Origin: Candidatus Omnitrophota bacterium
Lineage (GTDB): Bacteria; Omnitrophota; Gorgyraeia; Gorgyraeales; Gorgyraeaceae
Reading direction: 5' to 3'
Length of the DNA stretch: 16,965 bases
Assembly: GCA_018817035.1 (NCBI GenBank)
Contig: JAHIUV010000008.1
Location: 1-16,965 of the forward strand
Shown here: positions 1 to 5,120 of the stretch, one piece after another
Layout: the number at the start of each line of letters is the position of its first letter
How positions within the stretch are numbered: position 1 is the first letter of the stretch
Translations under genes and position numbers: made by a program
The notes under the pieces: generated by a model
Database searches by the model: none
The model's input: the letters and a program-made list of their open reading frames with translations, nothing else
What the model was told of the DNA's origin: nothing

Positions 1-1
1 A

Positions 2-97
2 TGTATTTCCATTGAAGCGAAAAAGACCCTTATAATAGACAAGAAAGAAACTATTGATATCGCCAATAGATCAGGAATAGGAATAATAGCTTCATAA
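2..97 (+). CDS. C-terminal tail of an unidentified protein (5' end outside window)
   Basis: Frame 2 is the only + frame open from the window edge; it ends with TAA at 95-97, 15 bases before the next gene's ATG. The 31 visible residues begin CISIEAKKTL and end RSGIGIIAS. I do not recognise the family. The pattern LIID followed by a short helix and SGIGII looks like a small alpha/beta segment, but that is only an impression. The short gap to the GAF-ANTAR gene suggests co-transcription. Confidence 0.5.
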   Translation, partial: CISIEAKKTLIIDKKETIDIANRSGIGIIAS

Positions 98-112
98 TGT
101 GGGGCAATTAAA

Positions 113-820
113 ATGCCGAAAAAAAAGCAGGACAAAATCAAAAATACCATAAGCGCTCTTACTAAGATATCAAAAGCCATATCAAGTGATCTTTATTTAG
201 AAGATATCTTGAAATTAATAGTAACAGTGACGGCGGAGGTCATGAATTCCAGAATATGCACTCTTATGCTTCTGGATGACAAAAAACAGAGTGTAAGCAT
301 AAGGGCGACCCAGAGCATAAGCGAAGAATATATAAAAAAGGAGCCTTTAAGGAAAAGCGAAGGCGTTGTGTGGAAAGTTATTGAGACAAATAAACCTGTT
401 GTCGTGCCCAATGTACTGAAAGACCCTAGGTATAAATACAAGGATATCGCGGAAAAAGAAGGCCTTGCGTCGTTACTATGCGTGCCGTTGGCGGTCAAGA
501 ACAGGGTCATAGGTGTTTTGAATTGTTACACATCAAAACCTCATAAGTTCTCAAAGACAGAAATAAACGTCCTTACAAGCGTCGCTAACCAGGCTGCTAT
601 CGCCATAGAGAATACGGAACTTATGGTAATGACCAAGGTAATACAAGAAGAGTTAGAAACGCGCAAGGCTACGGAAAGAGCAAAGGGAATTTTGATGAGA
701 GTGGAAGGGTTGACCGAAGAAGAGGCTTTTAGGAAGATACAGAAGTACAGCATGGATCATCGTAAACCCATGAAGGAAGTCGCGGAGGCCATAGTCATGA
801 TGCGCGACATGCGGAGTTAA
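113..820 (+). CDS. GAF-ANTAR domain regulator (putative RNA-binding antiterminator)
   Basis: A 235-residue cytoplasmic regulator. Residues about 28-165 form a GAF sensor domain (with LLCVPLAVKNRVIGVLN at 121-137). A helical linker follows, then a C-terminal ANTAR domain at about 176-231, with ERAKGILM at 188-195 and an EEAFRKIQ...KEVAEAI three-helix pattern. ANTAR domains are known to bind paired hexaloop RNA hairpins and prevent premature termination. There is no receiver domain, so the GAF domain presumably binds a small ligand that I cannot identify. The ATG at 113 follows a GGGG at 101-104 with eight bases between. Its position two genes upstream of glnA, and intrinsic terminators before gdhA and carB, make nitrogen-gene antitermination a reasonable inference. 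Domain assignment is firm; targets are unknown. Confidence 0.88.
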   Translation: MPKKKQDKIKNTISALTKISKAISSDLYLEDILKLIVTVTAEVMNSRICTLMLLDDKKQSVSIRATQSISEEYIKKEPLRKSEGVVWKVIETNKPVVVPNVLKDPRYKYKDIAEKEGLASLLCVPLAVKNRVIGVLNCYTSKPHKFSKTEINVLTSVANQAAIAIENTELMVMTKVIQEELETRKATERAKGILMRVEGLTEEEAFRKIQKYSMDHRKPMKEVAEAIVMMRDMRS

Positions 821-859
821 GAATTTACGAAAAGAGCTAATGACTGAAAGGAATAAAGC

Positions 860-1255
860 GTGAAGCGTAAATTATCTTATAAGGGCTTACAGGAGGGTAT
901 CCGAACATTAAAGACACCTAAAATAGATGTGTGGAGAAATCAATACGCGGATAAGGATTATGTCATAACCCTTGAGAATCCTGAATTTACCTGTGTCTGT
1001 CCAAAGACAGGACTTCCTGATTTTGCCAATATTAATATTCAGTATAAACCTGATAAGTGGTGTATTGAGCTGAAGTCATTTAAACTATACATGTTATTTT
1101 ATAGGAACATAGGGATATTCCATGAGCATGTGATCAATAAGATCCTTGATGATTTTGTAGCGGCGTGTAAACCGAGATGTGTCAATATCAAAGGTGAGTT
1201 TAATATAAGGGGCGGAGTAAAAACCACGGTTATCACCGAGTATAAAAGGAGCTAG
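860..1255 (+). CDS. queF: NADPH-dependent 7-cyano-7-deazaguanine reductase QueF (preQ1 synthase)
   Basis: Reduces the nitrile of preQ0 to the aminomethyl group of preQ1, the last free-base step before tRNA insertion in queuosine synthesis. The protein is 131 residues, the short unimodular form. The family signature is clear: catalytic C47 in VCPKTGLPDF with D54, the QueF motif ELKSFK at 70-75, and H88-E89 in the substrate region. The start is GTG at 860, preceded by AAAGGAA at 847-853; no in-frame ATG would preserve the N-terminal region. The stop codon lies two bases before glnA, and the glnA ribosome site is inside the end of this gene, so the two are translationally coupled. Linkage to glnA is not functionally obvious. 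Confidence 0.95.
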   Translation: MKRKLSYKGLQEGIRTLKTPKIDVWRNQYADKDYVITLENPEFTCVCPKTGLPDFANINIQYKPDKWCIELKSFKLYMLFYRNIGIFHEHVINKILDDFVAACKPRCVNIKGEFNIRGGVKTTVITEYKRS

Positions 1256-1257
1256 GT

Positions 1258-2589
1258 ATGGCAGCCACCACAAAAAAAGATGTCTTAAAATTAGTCAAGC
1301 AACACGACATTAAGTTTATAAAACTCTGGTTTACGGATGTCCTGGGCTTTCAAAAGGGTATTTCCATCACAAGGCGCGAACTTGAAAAAGCTCTGGAAGA
1401 CGGTATGGGGTTTGACGGTTCGTCTATCGAAGGGTTTGCCCGCATAGAAGAAAGCGATATGGTGGCTATGCCTGATGTCTCGACATTCCGGTTGATACCG
1501 TGGAGGACCGACGCGGATGGGCTTTCCGCCAGGATGTTCTGCGATATTATAAACCCGAACGGCAAGCCTTTTGAGGGAGACCCAAGGTATGTATTTAAGA
1601 AAAATTTAAAAAAGGCAAAAGACCTCGGCTTTACTTATTATATAGGCCCGGAATTGGAATATTTTTATTTTGAAAACCCTAAGAATACCATAATACTTGA
1701 TAGGGCCGGTTATTTTGACCTTACGCCCCTTGATGTGGCACAGGACCTAAGGCGCGAAACAGTGATCATGCTTGAAAAAATGGGAGTAGAGGTGGAGTAT
1801 TCACACCATGAGGTCGCAACGTCTCAGCATGAGATAGACTTAAAGTATTGTGAAGCGCTTAACATGGCGGATAAGGTCATGACTTACCGTATGGTCGTAA
1901 AAGAGGTCGCGAGACAACACGGAAAATACGCGACATTTATGCCGAAGCCTATGTATGGGGTAAACGGGAGTGGGATGCACGTGCATCAGTCGCTTTTTAA
2001 AGGTTCTAAAAACGCTTTTTTTAGCAAGACTGATAAGTCTCATCTTTCGGATATGGCCAAGCATTTTATAGCCGGCATATTGAAGCATGTGCCTGAGATC
2101 ACAGCGGTGACGAACCAATGGGTCAATTCTTATAAAAGATTAATCCCTGGTTACGAGGCCCCTGTCTATGTATGCTGGGCGCAGATGAACCGTTCCGCTC
2201 TTGTGAGGGTACCCATGTATAAGCCCGGCAAGGAAAACGCGACCAGGATAGAGCTTCGCTCCCCTGACCCGGCGGCAAATCCATATCTTGCCTTTTCTGT
2301 AATGCTCGCGGCAGGACTTGACGGCATCAAGAAAAAATCCAAGCTTCCTAAAGCATCAGAGGACAATATTTACGAAATGACAGAGAAAGGGCGGGAAGAA
2401 GCAGGCATAGAGTCCCTGCCTGAGGATCTATACGAGGCGATCAAGCTTACGGAAAAAAGCGCTCTTGTAAAAGAAGCGCTTGGCGATAAATTATTTGAAT
2501 ATTTTATCCGCAATAAATATATGGAGTGGGACGAATATAAGGCCCAGGTGTCGAAGTACGAGATAGACAAATACCTGCCCATACTCTAA
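1258..2589 (+). CDS. glnA: Glutamine synthetase, type I (GSI-alpha)
   Basis: Makes glutamine from glutamate, ammonia and ATP; a dodecameric cytoplasmic enzyme. At 443 residues it matches the GSI-alpha size (the Bacillus enzyme has 444) and lacks the extra segment of the adenylylated GSI-beta class. Visible motifs: GFDGSSIEGF 51-60; metal-binding GPELEYF 130-136 (E132, E134), E185, E192; NGSGMHVHQS 236-245 with H241; NSYKRLIPGYEAP 290-302; RIELRSPDP 330-338 (E332). R62 in FARIEESDM sits at the same number as the arginine known to mediate glutamine feedback inhibition in Bacillus subtilis GS, so direct feedback control is likely (inference). GGAG at 1248-1251 serves the ATG at 1258. It sits in a presumed operon with the GAF-ANTAR regulator and queF. 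Confidence 0.97.
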   Translation: MAATTKKDVLKLVKQHDIKFIKLWFTDVLGFQKGISITRRELEKALEDGMGFDGSSIEGFARIEESDMVAMPDVSTFRLIPWRTDADGLSARMFCDIINPNGKPFEGDPRYVFKKNLKKAKDLGFTYYIGPELEYFYFENPKNTIILDRAGYFDLTPLDVAQDLRRETVIMLEKMGVEVEYSHHEVATSQHEIDLKYCEALNMADKVMTYRMVVKEVARQHGKYATFMPKPMYGVNGSGMHVHQSLFKGSKNAFFSKTDKSHLSDMAKHFIAGILKHVPEITAVTNQWVNSYKRLIPGYEAPVYVCWAQMNRSALVRVPMYKPGKENATRIELRSPDPAANPYLAFSVMLAAGLDGIKKKSKLPKASEDNIYEMTEKGREEAGIESLPEDLYEAIKLTEKSALVKEALGDKLFEYFIRNKYMEWDEYKAQVSKYEIDKYLPIL

Positions 2590-2608
2590 CTTCACGTTTT
2601 TTATCAAT

Positions 2609-3352
2609 ATGCGCAAGATCAGTATTGTACTTTTTTTAATATTTTTATCATTGTTGGCGTATGCTGTTGTAAGTATTGCGCCTTATGGCCGCGCTGTCGA
2701 AATTTCTGCCGGCATGGAGAAAGAGCCCGACACCCTCGTTTTTAAAAGCGGAGAGACCCTTACGTATAGGGTCAGCTATAAGGGCCTTAGGATAGGCAAG
2801 TCCGTACTGACGTTCAACGGAGAAAAAGACCTGGGCGGAGAAAAAGTATATCACATTACTTTTTCTACCAGAGTCCCTTCGCTTAAAGACACTGAGGAAA
2901 TTTATGCGGATAAAGTTACCTGGCTGCCTTTAGAGGTGCATAGGAATATAAAGAAGAAAGTCGGTTTTAATGACAGTATAGTTGAAAAATATGATCAGAA
3001 AAAGTTCAGGATAGATATAAAACAAAAAAGCAAACTTCGCTCAAAGGATTTTTCCATAGAAAAAGACGCGCCTATCCATAATGCCATACTCTTACCTTAT
3101 TACTATCGTTCGAAAGAAAGTTTCAGTGAGAGCGAAAAATTAAAAATTAATCTGCCTACCATGGATTTTGAGGTCATGTTCGATGGGGTGGAGACTGTAA
3201 GAACTCCGCTCGGAGAATACAAGGCATATGTTTTCACGAGCGACCCGCCTAAATTTAAACTATGGCTCAGCGCTGACGAGCGGCGCATACCCCTAAAGAT
3301 AAAAAACCCGGATGCCCTGGGTTATTCCCTTATAATAGAAGATATCAATTAA
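2609..3352 (+). CDS. DUF3108 family exported protein
   Basis: A 247-residue protein of the DUF3108 family, whose function is not established. Residues 1-24 are a basic-then-hydrophobic signal peptide or membrane anchor (MRKISIVLFLIFLSLLAYAV), so the rest should be periplasmic or surface-exposed. The mature part begins with the family pattern FKSGETLTYRVSYKGLRIGK at about 45-64 and is predicted beta-rich. The late section FKLWLSADERRIPLKI (about 217-232) is also typical. No Shine-Dalgarno sequence is visible before the ATG at 2609, 19 bases after glnA, so translation may depend on read-through from glnA. It does not obviously relate to nitrogen metabolism. Confidence 0.82.
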   Translation: MRKISIVLFLIFLSLLAYAVVSIAPYGRAVEISAGMEKEPDTLVFKSGETLTYRVSYKGLRIGKSVLTFNGEKDLGGEKVYHITFSTRVPSLKDTEEIYADKVTWLPLEVHRNIKKKVGFNDSIVEKYDQKKFRIDIKQKSKLRSKDFSIEKDAPIHNAILLPYYYRSKESFSESEKLKINLPTMDFEVMFDGVETVRTPLGEYKAYVFTSDPPKFKLWLSADERRIPLKIKNPDALGYSLIIEDIN

Positions 3353-3361
3353 TGGATGTTG

Positions 3362-3381
3362 TTAAAATTCCGCGAAGTTTT
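3362..3381 (+). repeat. Direct repeat copy A, left edge of TA island
   Basis: TTAAAATTCCGCGAAGTTTT, matching 18 of 20 bases with copy B at 4968-4987. It lies just after the DUF3108 stop and 17 bases upstream of a promoter -35 box. It may be an integration or recombination scar, or a shared upstream control site. Confidence 0.5.
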
Positions 3382-3398
3382 GTAATTCAAAATAGCAC

Positions 3399-3426
3399 TT
3401 GACCTTTTTCCCTAATGCTATACACT
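3399..3426 (+). promoter_or_regulatory. Candidate sigma70-type promoter for the AbiEi-like gene
   Basis: A -35 box TTGACC at 3399-3404 and a -10 candidate TACACT at 3421-3426, 16 bases apart. The overlapping TATACA at 3419-3424 is an alternative but with a short spacer. The -10 lies inside a long palindrome, as expected for an autoregulated promoter. Confidence 0.55.
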
Positions 3427-3443
3427 TATTAATAAATGTATAG
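3418..3443. promoter_or_regulatory. 26-bp near-perfect palindrome, putative operator
   Basis: Arms CTATACACTTATT and AATAAATGTATAG pair at 12 of 13 positions; only 3425/3436 mismatch. It covers the -10 element and probable transcription start of the AbiEi-like gene and ends five bases before that gene's ribosome site. AbiEi proteins are known to repress their own promoter through inverted repeats, so autorepression is the natural reading. Confidence 0.7.
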
Positions 3444-3447
3444 GAAT

Positions 3448-3452
3448 AGGAG
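3448..3452 (+). promoter_or_regulatory. Ribosome binding site that decides the AbiEi-like start
   Basis: AGGAG abuts the first ATG (3453) with no spacing but is six bases from the second ATG (3459), so 3459 is the better start. The AGGAA at 3442-3446 would serve 3453, so the alternative is not excluded. Confidence 0.55.
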
Positions 3453-3458
3453 ATGCCT

Positions 3459-4061
3459 ATGAGCGGCAAAGAAATGGACCTTATGAGTTTTTTTAAGAAA
3501 AGGGGAGGCCTTGCGGGCTATTCGGAGATTCTTAAAGCCGGTTTTGATAAGGTTCTTATTAAGAGCGTCCTAAACTCCGGCCGGATTCAAAAAATAGACA
3601 GAGCTCTCTATAGACTTTCTGACGGTTCCAGTCTTTCGAATCCGGATCTTGTGGCTATTTCGATCAAGGTTCCTAAAGGCATAATCTGTCTACTTTCCGC
3701 GCTTGCTTTTCATGAGGCTACGAATGAGGTTCCCAGATATGTAGATGTAGCAATTCTACGGGGAACTCATGCCAATAAGATCAAATATCCACCGGTAAGG
3801 TTTTACAGGTTTTCAGATAAAACATGGAAGGCCGGAATCGAAGAACATAGAATAGAAGGCCATAATGTCAGAATTTATAGTCTTTCTAAGGCAATAGTCG
3901 ATTGCTTCAAATTCCGGAATAAAATAGGTATTGACGTCGCAAGAAGCGCCCTTAAAGTTGCTGTCATGGAAAAAGGCATAAAGCCGAAAGATATTATGCA
4001 GTATGCCAAGATTTGCCGTGTAGGTAATATCATAAAGCCGATAGTAGAGGCTATAATATGA
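3459..4061 (+). CDS. AbiEi-family antitoxin / transcriptional regulator, apparently orphan
   Basis: About 200 residues. The N-terminal 55 residues (MDLMSFFKKRGGLAGYSEIL, then GRIQKIDRALYRL) form the winged-helix domain of the AbiEi antitoxin family. The C-terminal part, with RIYSLSKAIVDCFKFR, is the usual AbiEi body. In type IV AbiE systems this protein represses the operon and counteracts the AbiEii nucleotidyltransferase toxin. Here no AbiEii follows: an ATGA overlap at 4058-4061 opens only a five-codon ORF, and the next gene is an unrelated RelE-type toxin with its own promoter. It is therefore an orphan repressor, a decayed system, or a regulator with targets elsewhere. The start at 3459 is chosen from AGGAG spacing; 3453 adds two residues. 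Confidence 0.8.
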   Translation: MSGKEMDLMSFFKKRGGLAGYSEILKAGFDKVLIKSVLNSGRIQKIDRALYRLSDGSSLSNPDLVAISIKVPKGIICLLSALAFHEATNEVPRYVDVAILRGTHANKIKYPPVRFYRFSDKTWKAGIEEHRIEGHNVRIYSLSKAIVDCFKFRNKIGIDVARSALKVAVMEKGIKPKDIMQYAKICRVGNIIKPIVEAII

Positions 4062-4075
4062 AAATAAAGAAATAA
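4058..4075 (+). other. Five-codon ORF overlapping the AbiEi-like stop (possible relic start of a lost partner gene)
   Basis: ATGA at 4058-4061 combines an ATG with the TGA stop of the AbiEi-like gene, the overlap style common between abiEi and abiEii. The frame reads MKIKK and stops with TAA at 4073-4075. No nucleotidyltransferase motif follows in any frame before the next promoter at 4111. It may be chance. Confidence 0.3.
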
Positions 4076-4110
4076 AAATCAAACGGTAAATTTTATTTGA
4101 TATCAAAGGC

Positions 4111-4138
4111 TTGACAAATATACCAAATATGGTATACT
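4111..4138 (+). promoter_or_regulatory. Strong sigma70-type promoter of the HigBA-like module
   Basis: Consensus -35 TTGACA at 4111-4116 and -10 TATACT (five of six) at 4133-4138 with a 16-base spacer. It lies 17 bases upstream of the toxin ATG. Confidence 0.85.
4119..4136. promoter_or_regulatory. 18-bp palindromic operator in the HigBA-like promoter
   Basis: TATACCAAATATGGTATA pairs at eight of nine positions and covers the spacer and the first four bases of the -10 box. XRE antitoxins of type II modules usually bind such sites for autorepression. The TATAC/GTATA arms resemble those of the palindrome at 3418-3443. Confidence 0.75.
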
Positions 4139-4154
4139 TTAATTGGAGAAGATA

Positions 4155-4508
4155 ATGGTGAAAAAGTTGGATTTTATTGGCTCTTCGCGAAAAGATATTA
4201 GAGCGTTTCCCGAAGAGGTAAAGGATGACATAGGATATGCATTTTTTGAGACCCAGGAAGGTAAAAAGCCTACAAGTGCCAAGCCGTTAAAAGGCTTCGG
4301 TGGAGCCGGAGTATTAGAGATTATTGAAGATTTTTCTGGAGATACTTATCGCGCAGTTTACACTGTAAGTTTTAAGAAAGTAATATATGTTTTACACTGT
4401 TTTCAAAAGAAATCAAAACACGGAATTAAAACTTCGCAACGGGATATTGATTTAATTAAAAAACGATTGAAAGCAGCAAAAGAAGATTATAAAACAAATT
4501 ACGAGTGA
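4155..4508 (+). CDS. RelE/HigB-type toxin (Gp49-like family)
   Basis: A 117-residue basic protein of the RelE superfamily, Gp49/HigB-like branch, whose characterised members cleave mRNA on the ribosome. The family core is clear: KPLKGFGGAGVLEIIEDFSG (about 43-62), then YRAVYTVSFKKVIYVLHCFQKKS (split by the usual beta strands, 65-87), then the basic C-terminal helices after QRDIDLIKKRL. The frame extends to a TTG at 4143, but GGAG at 4145-4148 lies six bases before ATG 4155, so that start is chosen. The toxin gene precedes the antitoxin, the usual HigBA order. Codon use is visibly AT-richer than in the neighbouring metabolic genes, which suggests acquisition. Activity itself cannot be judged. 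Confidence 0.85.
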   Translation: MVKKLDFIGSSRKDIRAFPEEVKDDIGYAFFETQEGKKPTSAKPLKGFGGAGVLEIIEDFSGDTYRAVYTVSFKKVIYVLHCFQKKSKHGIKTSQRDIDLIKKRLKAAKEDYKTNYE

Positions 4509-4520
4509 GGTGAATTGATT

Positions 4521-4853
4521 ATGAGAACAAAAGAAAAAGTTCACAGAGGAAGTGGAAGTATATTTGCAGACATAGGAACTGTTTATCCTGAAAGAACCTT
4601 GGCTAGGGCACAGATAATGTCTGGCATAGCTGAGATTATCAAAAAACGAAATCTTACACAGAAAGAGGCTTCAGAGTTACTTGATATTCCCCAATCAAAG
4701 ATATCTTGCCTCGTAAATGGTAAACTCAGCATGTTTTCCCTGGATCATCTCTTAATGTTGTTAAATAAATTAGGTAGGGATGTAGAGATTATTATAAAAC
4801 CAAAAATAAAAGAAGAAAAAGTTGCTTCAACACATGTTTTAGTTGTTGCCTAA
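4521..4853 (+). CDS. XRE-family antitoxin (HigA-like)
   Basis: 110 residues. A helix-turn-helix domain occupies about residues 34-75, with LTQKEASELLDIPQSKIS as helices 2 and 3, followed by SLDHLLMLLNKLGRDVEI, the typical end of the small antitoxin HTH class. It should bind and neutralise the toxin encoded 12 bases upstream and repress the pair through the palindrome at 4119-4136. The N-terminal 30 residues (with RGSGSIFADIG) probably contact the toxin. The frame extends to TTG at 4515, but GAGGTG at 4507-4512 is eight bases from ATG 4521, which is preferred. The ribosome site overlaps the toxin stop codon, so translation of the two is probably coupled. Confidence 0.87.
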   Translation: MRTKEKVHRGSGSIFADIGTVYPERTLARAQIMSGIAEIIKKRNLTQKEASELLDIPQSKISCLVNGKLSMFSLDHLLMLLNKLGRDVEIIIKPKIKEEKVASTHVLVVA

Positions 4854-4941
4854 AAAGCTGTGAGAGGATCATATATGCAATATTCACTCACTTAAACAAC
4901 TCTTGGAAGGAACGCCCTATAAAGAATTTTACACAATTTAG

Positions 4942-4971
4942 TTGACGTAACCATATTAAGAGCCATATTAA
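4942..4971 (+). promoter_or_regulatory. Weak candidate promoter upstream of gdhA
   Basis: TTGACG at 4942-4947 and TATTAA at 4966-4971, 18 bases apart. The -10 match is only four of six. A transcript from here would enter the terminator at 5033 after about 55 bases. Confidence 0.3.
4951..4970. repeat. Tandem 8-bp direct repeat CCATATTA
   Basis: CCATATTA at 4951-4958 and again at 4963-4970, a 12-bp period close to one helical turn. Both copies lie between and over the boxes of the weak promoter, so they may be paired regulator sites. Confidence 0.4.
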
Positions 4972-4987
4972 AATTTGGCGAAGTTTT
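4968..4987 (+). repeat. Direct repeat copy B, right edge of TA island
   Basis: TTAAAATTTGGCGAAGTTTT, 18 of 20 identical to copy A at 3362-3381. Three bases separate it from the -35 box at 4991. Confidence 0.5.
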
Positions 4988-4990
4988 TTC

Positions 4991-5019
4991 TTGACTAAAT
5001 ACCCGGTTTGAATGATAAT
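4991..5019 (+). promoter_or_regulatory. Strong sigma70-type promoter upstream of gdhA
   Basis: TTGACT at 4991-4996 and GATAAT at 5014-5019 with an optimal 17-base spacer, each five of six to consensus. The predicted start near 5026 is only about seven bases before the terminator hairpin. Confidence 0.75.
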
Positions 5020-5032
5020 AGAAAAATAGAAC

Positions 5033-5067
5033 AAAGGCGTTCTCGCGAGGCGAAGAATGCCTTTTTT
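5033..5067 (+). terminator. Intrinsic terminator (possible attenuator) before gdhA
   Basis: AAAGGCGTTCT (5033-5043) pairs with AGAATGCCTTT (5054-5064) over 11 bp with one G-U pair; the apical ten bases can form three more pairs around a GAG loop. Six T residues follow the last C (5062-5067). It could end the TA transcript from upstream, or attenuate transcripts started at about 5026. Confidence 0.8.
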
Positions 5068-5081
5068 ATTTTGACAATTGG

Positions 5082-5098
5082 TGCACAAAAATTGTGCA
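5082..5098. promoter_or_regulatory. Perfect 7-bp inverted repeat in the gdhA leader
   Basis: TGCACAA and TTGTGCA separated by AAA, ending 10 bases before the GGAG ribosome site. ACAATT at 5074-5079 can alternatively pair with AATTGT at 5090-5095, so two mutually exclusive folds exist. It is either an operator or a leader switch element. Confidence 0.45.
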
Positions 5099-5120
5099 GA
5101 CTTGATAAGGAGAAAATAAG

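Larger units (their letters stand above)
4854..5120 (+). promoter_or_regulatory. 267-bp regulatory intergenic region between the TA module and gdhA
   Basis: There is no gene on either strand that I can support. It holds a weak promoter candidate (4942-4971), a tandem CCATATTA repeat (4951-4970), repeat copy B (4968-4987), a strong promoter (4991-5019), an intrinsic terminator only 14 bases after it (5033-5067), a small perfect hairpin (5082-5098) and the gdhA ribosome site GGAG (5109-5112). Bases 4854-4940 show nothing recognisable. Confidence 0.6.

Noticed and set aside
3459..4061. Reading the AbiEi-like gene as a complete type IV toxin-antitoxin system with the following gene.
   Set aside because: The following gene is a RelE/HigB-type protein with its own promoter, operator and XRE partner, not an AbiEii nucleotidyltransferase.
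5080..5097. A sigma54-type GG/GC promoter before gdhA.
   Set aside because: The GG and GC are 14 bases apart, not the required 10.
5071..5107. TTGACA at 5071 as the gdhA promoter downstream of the terminator.
   Set aside because: No acceptable -10 occurs 16-18 bases away; the nearest A/T-rich candidate, TTGATA, has a 25-base spacer.
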